This document shows, one piece after another, positions 6,020 to 13,144 of a stretch of DNA of 14,462 bases. The stretch's first letter is position 1; each line of letters opens with the position of its first letter. The notes below the pieces were generated by a model. That model did no database searches. It worked only from the letters and a program-made list of their open reading frames with translations, and was not told where the DNA came from. The position numbers and the translations under genes are program-made. The stretch comes from JAKQHY01 sp034429475 (lineage in GTDB: Bacteria; Chloroflexota; Anaerolineae; B4-G1; SLSP01): NCBI GenBank assembly GCA_034429475.1, contig DAOUGD010000114.1:1-14462 (forward strand), given 5' to 3'.

Positions 6020-6976
6020 ATGAAAGTTTTAATAGGTCCCAACCCTGCGGAGTTGGAAAAAGCCATTCCCGATCTCAGCACAGCCTATCCCGGCATCGAG
6101 TTTGTTCACGCGGTGACACAGCCAAACATCATCGCGCAAATCGCCGACGCCGACGTCTACCTGGGCTGGCTCAACCGCGAGATATTCCTGGCAGCAAAAA
6201 AACTCCGGTGGATCCAATCGTCCAGTTCCGGCGTCAATCACTACCTCGCCATCCCCGAACTGGCGGCGAGCGACGTGCTGCTGACCAGCGCAAGCGGTAC
6301 ACACGCGATTGCCCTGGCCGAAAGCACGCTGGCGATGATCCTGGCTTTCACCCGCCAGATCAGAACCTTCGTGCAACAGCAAGCCGAACACCGGTGGAAA
6401 GAATCGCGCGCCAAAATGCGAGAGCTGACCGGCAGTGTGATGGGGATTGTCGGATTTGGCGCGGTGGGACGCGCCCTGGCCCCGCGCGCCGCCGCTTTTG
6501 GGATGCAGGTGCTCGCCGTGGACGTGGTTCCCGTCAACAAGCCGGACTGCGTGCAAGAGCTGTGGGGGATCGAGCGGCTGCCTGACTTGCTGCGCCGCTC
6601 CGACTACGTCGTGATCACCGTCCCCTACACGCCCGACACGGACGGGATGATCGGCGCGGCGCAAATCGCGCAGATGAAGCCCGGTGCGCTGTTGGTCGGC
6701 ATCTCGCGTGGGCGCATCATTGACGAGGCGGCCCTGGTCGAGGCGCTGCGTAATGGCTCCCTATCCGCCGCCGCCCTGGATGTCTTCGCCCAGGAGCCGC
6801 TGCCCGCCGATAGCGAATTGTGGGACATCGAGAACTTGCTCATCACCCCCCACGCCGCCGGCGGCACGCAATTTGAGGGGAAATACATCCTGGAAATCTT
6901 CCGCGAGAATCTGGATCGGCTCTTGCAGGGCGTCACGCCGCTCCGCAATCAGGTAGATAAACAGCGTGGATTCTAG
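6020..6976 (+). CDS. D-isomer-specific 2-hydroxyacid dehydrogenase, NAD(P)-dependent
   Basis: 318 residues, a complete member of the family that interconverts 2-hydroxyacids and 2-oxoacids in the cytoplasm. The Rossmann motif is GIVGFGAVG (142-150), with D168 after the second strand favouring NAD. The catalytic set is present: R230 in ISRGRIIDEAAL, E259 in FAQEPLP and H278 in TPHAAG. The substrate-domain segments SSSSGVNHY and AESTLAMILAF are typical of the phosphoglycerate/glyoxylate-reductase-like branch with unknown substrates. AAGGAGG at 6004-6010 supports the start. The stop abuts the next gene, so the two are almost certainly cotranscribed. With the sugar kinase upstream, a role in sugar or sugar-acid turnover is plausible but not shown. 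Confidence 0.93.
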   Translation: MKVLIGPNPAELEKAIPDLSTAYPGIEFVHAVTQPNIIAQIADADVYLGWLNREIFLAAKKLRWIQSSSSGVNHYLAIPELAASDVLLTSASGTHAIALAESTLAMILAFTRQIRTFVQQQAEHRWKESRAKMRELTGSVMGIVGFGAVGRALAPRAAAFGMQVLAVDVVPVNKPDCVQELWGIERLPDLLRRSDYVVITVPYTPDTDGMIGAAQIAQMKPGALLVGISRGRIIDEAALVEALRNGSLSAAALDVFAQEPLPADSELWDIENLLITPHAAGGTQFEGKYILEIFRENLDRLLQGVTPLRNQVDKQRGF

Positions 6977-8536
6977 GTGACTATGGAACCGACAACTTCT
7001 TCTCCGTCACGTCCGCGACTGTGGCTGTTTACGCTGATCGTCTTCGTCTCCAGCGGCTGCATTATGATTTTGGAGCTGATCGCCGGGCGCATCATCGCGC
7101 CGAGCGTCGGCGTGTCGCTCTATACCTGGACCAGCGTCATCGGTGTCATCCTGGCCGGCATCAGTCTGGGCAATTACCTCGGCGGGCGGCTGGCCGACCG
7201 GTGGGCCTCGCCCCGGTTGTTAGGCGTGATGTTTGTCCTGGCCGGGCTGACCTCGTTAGGCGTTCTGGTGTTGGATCGCCTGAGTCTGATGGATCGCGTC
7301 GAATGGCCGATCATCCTTGAAATTCTGGCGCTCATCACGGCGCTGTTCTTCGTCCCCTGCACGATTTTGGGCACGATTTCGCCCATCGTCGTCAAGTTGG
7401 CGATGCACGATCTCGCACAGGCCGGGCGGACGGTAGGCCAGATCTATGCATTCGGCTCGGTGGGCAGCATCGTGGGTACGTTCCTCACGGGTTTCTGGCT
7501 CATTGCCAAGTTCGGGACATACACCGTCGTCTGGGGCGTCGCCGTCGTGCTGCTTTTCCTGGGACTGCTCTTCCTCCTGGGCCGGCGCTGGTGGGCCACC
7601 ACGCTGGTGATGCTGGTGATAACGGGCGCGTCCGTGGCAGCCTTCCACCAGGGCTGGATGCAAAACACCTGTATGTACGAAACCCACTACTTTTGCATCA
7701 AGGTCAAAGAGGAAGAGAAAGACGGTGAGGTAGTGCGCAAGCTGATTCTGGATCGCCTGGTTCACAGCTATACGTCGCTGAACAATCCCACCCAGCTTGT
7801 CTACGAATACGAGCAGATTTACGCGGAACTGACGGCCTATCAGGTCGAACACCGCGCGCAGGAACAAGCCTCCGCACCGCTGCGCGCCCTGTTCATCGGC
7901 GGCGGCGGGTACACGTTCCCCAAATATATGGAAATCATCTACCCCGACAGCGTTCTGGACGTCATCGAAATTGACCCGATGGTGACTGCGGTGGCGCACG
8001 CCTACCTGGGATTGTCAGAAAACACCCGCGTGACCAGTTACAACGAAGACGCCCGGCTGTTCCTGAAAGGCGAACCGACGCAGCAGTACGACCTGGTGAT
8101 GGGCGATGCGTTCAACGACTTTTCGGTGCCCTATCACCTGACCACGGAGGGGTTTAACGAGCAAGTCGCCGCCTGGATGACGCCGGACGGGCTGTATATG
8201 GTCAACATCATTGACGGCGCCTACGGGCATTTTCTGCGCGCCTACGTGTACACCCTGCGCCAGACTTTCGCCCACGTCTACGTCGCCCCCACCAACAAGG
8301 ATTGGCGCTCGGCGTCGCGCAACACTATCGTCATCGTCGGCGCCAACGTCCCATTGGACATGGCCGCTTTTACTGACGAGTCATTGTGGCAGAAATACCT
8401 GCTTCCCGAAGAAGAAGTCGCCGACATCCTGGCCGAAGAGCCGCCGGTGCTGCTCACCGACCGCTATGCTCCCGTTGAGCAAATGTTGGCGCCGGTCTTT
8501 TTGGACCAGACCGGCCAAAGTGAGGAAGAAAACTGA
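6977..8536 (+). CDS. Membrane-fused spermidine synthase-like protein
   Basis: 519 residues from GTG 6977, which follows the dehydrogenase stop with no gap; ATG 6983 is an equally possible start. Residues about 15-225 form several membrane helices (for example 16-36, 50-68, 82-100, 112-135, 155-177, 183-202, 207-225) of the type found in 'fused MFS/spermidine synthase' proteins. The C-terminal part is a Rossmann methyltransferase-like domain: GGGGYTFPKY (308-317) for the nucleotide-like ligand, VIEIDP (329-334), NEDARLFL (357-363) and MGDAFNDFSVPYHLTTEG (375-392). The ending LLTDRYAPVEQML is also family-typical. True polyamine synthesis is doubtful: the classical aminopropyltransferase active-site sequence is replaced by DAFND, and no decarboxylase gene is adjacent. 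The ligand and reaction are unknown. Confidence 0.88.
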   Translation: MTMEPTTSSPSRPRLWLFTLIVFVSSGCIMILELIAGRIIAPSVGVSLYTWTSVIGVILAGISLGNYLGGRLADRWASPRLLGVMFVLAGLTSLGVLVLDRLSLMDRVEWPIILEILALITALFFVPCTILGTISPIVVKLAMHDLAQAGRTVGQIYAFGSVGSIVGTFLTGFWLIAKFGTYTVVWGVAVVLLFLGLLFLLGRRWWATTLVMLVITGASVAAFHQGWMQNTCMYETHYFCIKVKEEEKDGEVVRKLILDRLVHSYTSLNNPTQLVYEYEQIYAELTAYQVEHRAQEQASAPLRALFIGGGGYTFPKYMEIIYPDSVLDVIEIDPMVTAVAHAYLGLSENTRVTSYNEDARLFLKGEPTQQYDLVMGDAFNDFSVPYHLTTEGFNEQVAAWMTPDGLYMVNIIDGAYGHFLRAYVYTLRQTFAHVYVAPTNKDWRSASRNTIVIVGANVPLDMAAFTDESLWQKYLLPEEEVADILAEEPPVLLTDRYAPVEQMLAPVFLDQTGQSEEEN

Positions 8537-8561
8537 CGCCGCGCCACACCTGCGACTGCGG

Positions 8562-8567
8562 TATAAT
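8562..8567 (+). promoter_or_regulatory. Possible -10 element (TATAAT) before tatD-like gene
   Basis: A perfect TATAAT lies in the 60-bp gap upstream of GTG 8597. No good -35 is present at 16-18 bp, and there is no extended TGn, so it is a weak candidate for an independent promoter. Confidence 0.3.
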
Positions 8568-8596
8568 AACCCTATCTCGCCCAAAAGAGAAAAATT

Positions 8597-9418
8597 GTGA
8601 TCATAGACACCCATGCGCATCTCCAACACAAGCAATACGCGCAAGACCTGGACGCCGTGCTGACGCGGGCGGCGCAGGCCGGCGTGCAGGCCGCGCTCCT
8701 GCCCGGCACGGACGTTGAAGACAGCCGCGCCGCCGTCGCGCTGGCGAAACGGCACGCGGGCGGCCCGTGCGTTCTCTATGCCGCCGTCGGCGTCCACCCC
8801 ACGGCCACCGGCGACCTTGGCCCGGCTGACCTGAAGGCGCTCCGCACGCTGGCGCAATCGTCGCCCCGCGTGGTCGCCATCGGTGAGATCGGCCTGGACT
8901 ACTACTGGCCGCGCCAGCCGAACCGCCGCTGGCCCTGCGCCGAGCCGGGCGTGCAACGCCTCGCCTTCAAAGCGCAGCTCGGCCTGGCCGCCGACCTCGG
9001 CCTGCCCGTCATCGTCCACGACCGCGACGCCCACGAGGACACGCTGCGCCTCCTACGCGACTGGGTGGCGGGCGGCAGCGGGCGCACCGGCGTGCTTCAC
9101 GCTTACGCCGGTGGCCCTGAGTTCCTGCAAGCGACACTCGACCTCGGCTTCTGCGTCGGCATGGACGGCCCCGTGACCTTCGGCAACGCCGCCGACCTGC
9201 ACGCCGTCGCCCGCGTCGTCCCACTGGATCGCCTGCTGCTGGAGACGGACGCGCCATACCTGACGCCGCATCCGCACCGGGGCAAACGTAACGAACCGGC
9301 CTACCTGACCTACGTGGCGCAGCGCATCGCCGAACTCAAAGGCGTCACGGTCAAGCAGATCGCAAAGGCGACGACCGCCAATGCGCAGAGGTTGTTTTCT
9401 CTGGGAGTTAGGAGTTAG
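8597..9418 (+). CDS. tatD: TatD-family metal-dependent hydrolase (DNase)
   Basis: 273 residues of the amidohydrolase-type TIM barrel. Metal ligands are all visible: H6 and H8 in DTHAHL, E97 in IGEIGLDYY, H141 in VIVHDRDAHED, H168 in VLHAYAGG and D218 in LETDAPYLTP. GVHP (65-68) and PHRGKRNEP are family signatures. Members are cytoplasmic 3'-5' exonucleases acting in DNA repair and turnover; in vivo roles vary. GTG 8597 is chosen because IIDTHAHL starts at once after it and no earlier start fits; only a weak AAAGAGAAA precedes it. The C-terminal residues GVRS and the TAG stop (9416-9418) fall inside a GGAGTTA repeat array, so the original end of the gene may have been altered. Confidence 0.92.
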   Translation: MIIDTHAHLQHKQYAQDLDAVLTRAAQAGVQAALLPGTDVEDSRAAVALAKRHAGGPCVLYAAVGVHPTATGDLGPADLKALRTLAQSSPRVVAIGEIGLDYYWPRQPNRRWPCAEPGVQRLAFKAQLGLAADLGLPVIVHDRDAHEDTLRLLRDWVAGGSGRTGVLHAYAGGPEFLQATLDLGFCVGMDGPVTFGNAADLHAVARVVPLDRLLLETDAPYLTPHPHRGKRNEPAYLTYVAQRIAELKGVTVKQIAKATTANAQRLFSLGVRS

Positions 9419-9519
9419 GAGTTAGGAGTTAGGAGTTAGAAGTTAGGAGAGCATTCGCCATTCCTCACTCGCCATTCCTCACTCGCAACTCCTCACTCGC
9501 AACTCCTCACTCGCAACTC
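9404..9519. repeat. Mosaic of heptamer arrays between tatD and the DUF362 gene
   Basis: Six GGAGTTA-type heptamers (9404-9445, the last GAAGTTA) are followed by 14-bp double heptamers of the type ACTCGCCATTCCTC and ACTCGCAACTCCTC (9451-9519). The first part carries GAGTTA, the second its approximate complement (AACTC), so the two are head-to-head relatives. The block begins inside the tatD coding sequence and ends four bases before AAGGAG of the next gene. Confidence 0.9.
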
Positions 9520-9522
9520 ATT

Positions 9523-9528
9523 AAGGAG
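9523..9528 (+). promoter_or_regulatory. Shine-Dalgarno AAGGAG for the DUF362 gene
   Basis: AAGGAG lies six bases before GTG 9535 and immediately after the repeat block, supporting the GTG start directly ahead of the Tat signal. Confidence 0.8.
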
Positions 9529-9534
9529 CTTTTC

Positions 9535-10788
9535 GTGACTCGTAAACTATCCCGCCGCCAATTCCTACAACTGGCCGCCGTCTCCGCCGGGATGCTGGCC
9601 GGCTGCCAGAACACCGTCGCGCCCACGCCGACGCCCGCGCCGCCGGACACCGCCACACCGTTCCCCACCGACACCGCTACCCCGCCTCCCACCGCCACGC
9701 CACGCCCCACCGATACAGCCACGCCGCGCCCTACCCATACCGCGATACCTTCTCCCACGCCTACTTTCACCCCCTCGCCCACTCCCCCCCTCTCGCCCTC
9801 GCCCACTCCCTCCCCCACTTCTCCACCCAAGTCCGCCACCGTCGCTATCGCCCGCGCCAGCGACTATGATCGCGCCGCCGTCGCCGCGCGCGTGCGCGAT
9901 CTACTGGACGGCCTCGGCGGGCTGAGCGACATTGTCCGCCCCGGCGACCGCGTCGCCATCAAGGTGAACCTGACGGGCGGCGTGGCGTCGCAATTTCGCG
10001 TCCCGGCCATCGAGAGTTTCGTCAGCCACCCGGAGGTGGTGCGCGCGCTGATCGGCTGTGTGAAAGATGCGGGCGCGGGCGCGGTCTACATCGTCGAGGC
10101 GGTGTACGAGTGGGAGTCTTTCGTCCAGTGGGGCTACGAGGACGTGGCCGCCGCCACCGGCGCGACGCTCGTTGACCTCAACGGGACGGCGCCTTACAGC
10201 GAGTACGCCACCGTCCCCGCCGGGGGGCACATTTACGAGAGTTTCACCTTCAATCCCATCCTGCAAGAGGTGGACACCTTCATCTCCGTCGCCAAGATGA
10301 AGTGCCACTGGTGCTGCGGCGTCACGCACGCGATGAAAAATCTCGTCGGATTGGTGCCAGTGCGCTTTTACCGGATTTTCGATCAGGACGGCAATCGCTC
10401 CGCTCTTCACGGTCTGGATCAGGAATTCAGTTACCGGCTGCCGCGCGTCATCATGGATTTGAACCAGGCCCGCCCCATCCACCTGGCGCTGATTGACGGC
10501 ATCAAGACCACCGAAGGCGGCGAAGGCCCGTGGATTGGCTCGATGGCGCCGGTGGAACCCGGTGTGCTGCTCGCGGGCAAGAACGCCGTCGCCACGGACG
10601 CCGTCGCCACCGCCGTGCAGGGCTTCGACCCTGACGCCGCCGACTTCACCGCGCCCTTCCTCCGCTGCGACAATTACCTGCGGATGGCGCACAACATCGG
10701 CCTGGGGCCGCATCGCCTGGACGACATCGCCATTGTCGGCGAGCAAATTGCCGACGTGGTGTATCCCTTTCAACCATGTTGGGAATAA
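9535..10788 (+). CDS. Tat-exported lipoprotein with DUF362 domain
   Basis: 417 residues. The twin-arginine motif SRRQFLQL (6-13) precedes a hydrophobic stretch and lipobox LAGC with C24, so it should be exported folded and lipid-anchored. A Pro/Thr/Ser linker (about 29-98) follows, coded by C-rich simple sequence. The rest is a DUF362 domain: VRPGDRVAIKVNLTGG (134-149), HPEVVRALI, VAKMKCHWCCGVTHAMKNLVG (252-272) and LIDGIKTTEGGEGP. This domain is of unknown biochemistry and is often linked to iron-sulfur or redox proteins. Three cysteines (C257, C260, C261) lie at the KMKxH-type motif, which is unusual to my knowledge and might bind metal or a cofactor, consistent with Tat export of a folded protein. 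The linker design matches the lipoprotein hydrolase at 2829-4013. No partner is evident nearby. Confidence 0.88.
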   Translation: MTRKLSRRQFLQLAAVSAGMLAGCQNTVAPTPTPAPPDTATPFPTDTATPPPTATPRPTDTATPRPTHTAIPSPTPTFTPSPTPPLSPSPTPSPTSPPKSATVAIARASDYDRAAVAARVRDLLDGLGGLSDIVRPGDRVAIKVNLTGGVASQFRVPAIESFVSHPEVVRALIGCVKDAGAGAVYIVEAVYEWESFVQWGYEDVAAATGATLVDLNGTAPYSEYATVPAGGHIYESFTFNPILQEVDTFISVAKMKCHWCCGVTHAMKNLVGLVPVRFYRIFDQDGNRSALHGLDQEFSYRLPRVIMDLNQARPIHLALIDGIKTTEGGEGPWIGSMAPVEPGVLLAGKNAVATDAVATAVQGFDPDAADFTAPFLRCDNYLRMAHNIGLGPHRLDDIAIVGEQIADVVYPFQPCWE

Positions 10789-10789
10789 A

Positions 10790-10892
10790 GTTAGGAGTTA
10801 GGAGTAAGGAGTTAGGAGTGGCGAGTTGCGAATGGCGGATCAGCGGATCAGCGGATCAGCGACTCAATCCTCAGTCCTCAGTCCTCAGCACT
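10790..10892. repeat. Mosaic of heptamer and octamer arrays before the polyprenyl synthase gene
   Basis: Six GTTAGGA-type heptamers (10790-10831), three perfect GCGGATCA octamers (10835-10858) and four CAGTCCT-type heptamers (10865-10892) fill the gap from the upstream stop to five bases before ATG 10898. No Shine-Dalgarno is left between the array and this ATG. Confidence 0.9.
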
Positions 10893-10897
10893 CATTT

Positions 10898-11866
10898 ATG
10901 ACCACCCACTCTTTTCTCTACCGCACGCTGCTCAATGACGAACTGCACGCTGTCCAGGATTTGATGCTGGGCGCGCTCAGCGAGTTGCCGGCGGAGGTAC
11001 ACACCGCCCTGACGCTCATCATCCGCCAGGGGGGGAAGCAACTGCGGCCCGCGCTCGTGCTCCTTTCAGCCCACCTCTGCGAAGCCGACATTGCCGCCGC
11101 GCTACCAGTGGCCGCCGCCGTCGAACTGCTGCACACGGCCACGCTCATCCACGACGACTTGATTGACAACGCGCAACTGCGGCGCGGCGCGGAGACGCTC
11201 AACGCCGCGTGGTCGCCCGCCGCGACGGTGCTGGCCGGAGACGTGGCTTTCGCCTGGGCGGCGCGGCTGGCAAGTCGCGGCGGCAGTTTGCCCCTGATGG
11301 AACGCTTCGCGGAAACGTTGACGACGATTTGCAGCGGTGAACTCAGCCAGATGTTCAAGCGCGGCGCGCTCCCCACCCTGGACGATTACTACGCGCGGAT
11401 CTTCGCCAAGACGGCGTCGCTCTTTGCGCTGGCGTCCGAAACCGGGGCGCTCCTGACCGACCGCGACGACGCCGTCGTGCAGCGCGCCCGGCGATTCGGC
11501 AAGGCGCTCGGCGAGGCCTTCCAGATCGCTGACGATGTGCTCGACCTGATGGGCGACCCAGCCACGCTCGGCAAGCCGGTGGGCAGCGACTTGCGCCAGG
11601 GCATCGTCACCCTGCCGGTGCTGTGCTATCTGGAACAGCATCCCACCGACGCGCGCGTGTCCGCCGCCGCTGCCGGCGCTGCCGACGAGGCGGCCCTGCG
11701 CGCGCTCATCGCCGACCTGCGCGACTCCGACGCCGCCGCGCGCGCGATGGCGCAGGCCGACCTCCGCGCCGCCGCCGCGCTCGACCTCCTCGCCGCTTCC
11801 CCCTCCTCCCCTCACCGCAGCGCGTTGGAAGAGATCGTGCGTTTCGCCGTCCGGCGGGAGTATTAG
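10898..11866 (+). CDS. Polyprenyl diphosphate synthase (long-chain trans type)
   Basis: 322 residues. The first aspartate-rich motif is LIHDDLID (D86, D87, D90), followed by QLRRG; the second is FQIADDVLD (D212, D213, D216). GGKQLRP (45-51) binds diphosphate. Small residues before the first motif (HTATLIHDD, A81 at position -5) are as in long-chain enzymes that make octaprenyl to decaprenyl tails, so a quinone side-chain or other long polyprenol role is likely. The enzyme adds isopentenyl diphosphate units in the cytoplasm. The start is uncertain: the frame runs upstream to 10826 through repeats, but ATG 10898 begins family-like sequence. No ribosome-binding site is visible there, probably because repeats abut the start. 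The stop at 11864-11866 touches the next repeat block. Confidence 0.92.
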   Translation: MTTHSFLYRTLLNDELHAVQDLMLGALSELPAEVHTALTLIIRQGGKQLRPALVLLSAHLCEADIAAALPVAAAVELLHTATLIHDDLIDNAQLRRGAETLNAAWSPAATVLAGDVAFAWAARLASRGGSLPLMERFAETLTTICSGELSQMFKRGALPTLDDYYARIFAKTASLFALASETGALLTDRDDAVVQRARRFGKALGEAFQIADDVLDLMGDPATLGKPVGSDLRQGIVTLPVLCYLEQHPTDARVSAAAAGAADEAALRALIADLRDSDAAARAMAQADLRAAAALDLLAASPSSPHRSALEEIVRFAVRREY

Positions 11867-12039
11867 AGTTGCGAGTAAAGAAGCAGGAAGCAGGAGGCAA
11901 GAAGCAAGAAGCAAGAATCGGCGGATCGGCGAATCAGCGGATCAGCGAGTCAGCGAGTAAGCGGATTGATACCCCCACAACCCACAACCCGGAACCCACA
12001 ACTCAGCACTCAGCACTCAGCACTCAGCACTCAGCACTC
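11867..12039. repeat. Mosaic of four short arrays running into the glycosyltransferase gene
   Basis: In order: GAGTTGC/GAGTAAA heptamers ending at 11879; five AAGCAGG/AAGCAAG heptamers (11881-11915); six GCGGATCA-type octamers (11921-11968); and nine heptamers (11977-12039) passing from ACAACCC through ACAACTC to five perfect AGCACTC. The block starts at the polyprenyl synthase stop and is in frame with the glycosyltransferase without any stop codon. Confidence 0.92.
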
Positions 12040-13005
12040 CTCTCCGTCGTCATCGTCAGTTGGAATGTGCGCGAGTTGCTGCGGCGGGCGCTGGCGTCCG
12101 TGGTCGCTTCGTGGGGCGATGTGCCGGGGCTAGAAGTCATCGTGGTAGACAACGGCTCGCAGGATGGCAGCCCAACAATGGTGGCGCAGGAATTTCCGCA
12201 GGCGCGACTTATCCTTAACACTGACAATCGCGGCTACGGGGCAGCCAACAACCAGGGGCTTGACGCCGCTTCCGGCGAGTTTCTGCTGGTGCTCAACCCG
12301 GATATCGAAGCCGTAGATGACGCACTGCCGCGCCTGGTGGACGTGATGCGCGCTCAACCCGACATCGGGATGCTCGGCCCGCAGTTGTTGTGGCCGGACG
12401 GGAGCGTGCAATCGTCGCGGCGGAACTTTCCCACCTTGCCGGTGTTATTCTTGGAGAGCACGTGGTTAGAAAAGCTTATGCCGCGCCAGATTTCGCGCCA
12501 TTATTACGTCCAGGATCGGCCCGACGATGCGATGCAGGACGTGGACTGGATCACCGGCGCGGCCATGCTCACCCGCCGCGCCGTGCTGGAACAGGTTGGC
12601 GGGTTCGACGCAGGCTTTTTTATGTATTCCGAGGAACTGGACTGGTGCCGGCGGGTCAAGGCAGCGGGATGGCGTGTGGCCTATTGCTCGGAGGCGCGCA
12701 TCGTCCACCACGAGGGCAAGAGCAGCGAGCAAGTCGTCGCCGCGCGGCACGTCTACTTCCAGTCGAGCAAAGTCCGCTACACGCGCAAATATCACGGCAA
12801 AGGCGTCGCCGAAGTCCTGCGCCTGTGGCTGATGGGGCAATACGTCTGGCAGATAGCCCTGGAAGGTATAAAATGGCTCATCGGCCACCGCCGCGACCTG
12901 CGCGCCGCCCGCATCGAAGCGTACCGGCAGGTGCTCAAAAGCAAGCTAAAGCAAACCGGGCCGGTGCAGGAGAGGGGGAGAGGGGGAGAGGGGGAGACAA
13001 GGTGA
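11869..13005 (+). CDS. Family 2 glycosyltransferase, WbbL/rhamnosyltransferase-like; start uncertain
   Basis: The true enzyme begins at LSVVIVSWNVRELL (from 12040) and is about 322 residues long. Family features: VIVVDNGSQDGS for the nucleotide, NRGYGAANNQGL, LVLNPDIE at the metal site, WITGAAMLTRRAVLEQVGGFD and YSEELDWCRRVKAAGW, then VHHEGKSS. Such enzymes transfer sugars (often rhamnose) to surface polysaccharide or lipid carriers at the membrane. No ATG or GTG lies in frame between the preceding stop and this core; the only ordinary candidates are TTG 11869 and the rare ATT 11965, both inside repeats. The coordinates use TTG 11869, giving 57 extra repeat-coded residues. The C-terminal ERGRGGEGETR is likewise coded by an octamer array. 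It could be a gene whose start was overrun by repeats, translated weakly or not at all. Confidence 0.8.
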   Translation: MRVKKQEAGGKKQEARIGGSANQRISESASKRIDTPTTHNPEPTTQHSALSTQHSALLSVVIVSWNVRELLRRALASVVASWGDVPGLEVIVVDNGSQDGSPTMVAQEFPQARLILNTDNRGYGAANNQGLDAASGEFLLVLNPDIEAVDDALPRLVDVMRAQPDIGMLGPQLLWPDGSVQSSRRNFPTLPVLFLESTWLEKLMPRQISRHYYVQDRPDDAMQDVDWITGAAMLTRRAVLEQVGGFDAGFFMYSEELDWCRRVKAAGWRVAYCSEARIVHHEGKSSEQVVAARHVYFQSSKVRYTRKYHGKGVAEVLRLWLMGQYVWQIALEGIKWLIGHRRDLRAARIEAYRQVLKSKLKQTGPVQERGRGGEGETR

Positions 13006-13129
13006 CAAGGAAACAAGGTGACAAGGGTATTTTCGCTGATCCGCTGATCCACCGATCCGTTGATCCGCCGATCCTTGCCCTGGCCTCCTGCATCCTCACT
13101 TCTAACTCGCAACTCCTAACTCGCAACTC
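12971..13129. repeat. Mosaic of octamer and heptamer arrays between glycosyltransferase and transporter
   Basis: Three AGAGGGGG octamers (12971-12994, within the glycosyltransferase C-terminus), four GACAAGGT-type octamers (12996-13027), five CGCTGATC-type octamers (13034-13073, inverse complement of the GCGGATCA family elsewhere), and four alternating CTAACTC/GCAACTC heptamers (13102-13129). The block ends one base before AAGGAG. The stretch 13074-13101 between arrays shows no clear period. Confidence 0.92.
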
Positions 13130-13130
13130 A

Positions 13131-13136
13131 AAGGAG
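13131..13136 (+). promoter_or_regulatory. Shine-Dalgarno AAGGAG for the transporter
   Basis: AAGGAG is eight bases before TTG 13145 and directly follows the heptamer array. It supports the TTG start, since the next in-frame ATG lies inside the first helix region. Confidence 0.8.
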
Positions 13137-13144
13137 CGCAACCA

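Noticed and set aside
9404..9519. Possible CRISPR array
   Set aside because: Units are 7 or 14 bp with no spacers and no cas genes nearby.
10826..10897. Upstream in-frame start for the polyprenyl synthase
   Set aside because: The added residues are coded by GCGGATCA and CAGTCCT repeats and do not resemble the family.
11623..11868. GTG 11623 as start of the glycosyltransferase
   Set aside because: It would overlap the polyprenyl synthase by 244 bases and give an Arg-rich off-frame segment unlike any glycosyltransferase N-terminus.
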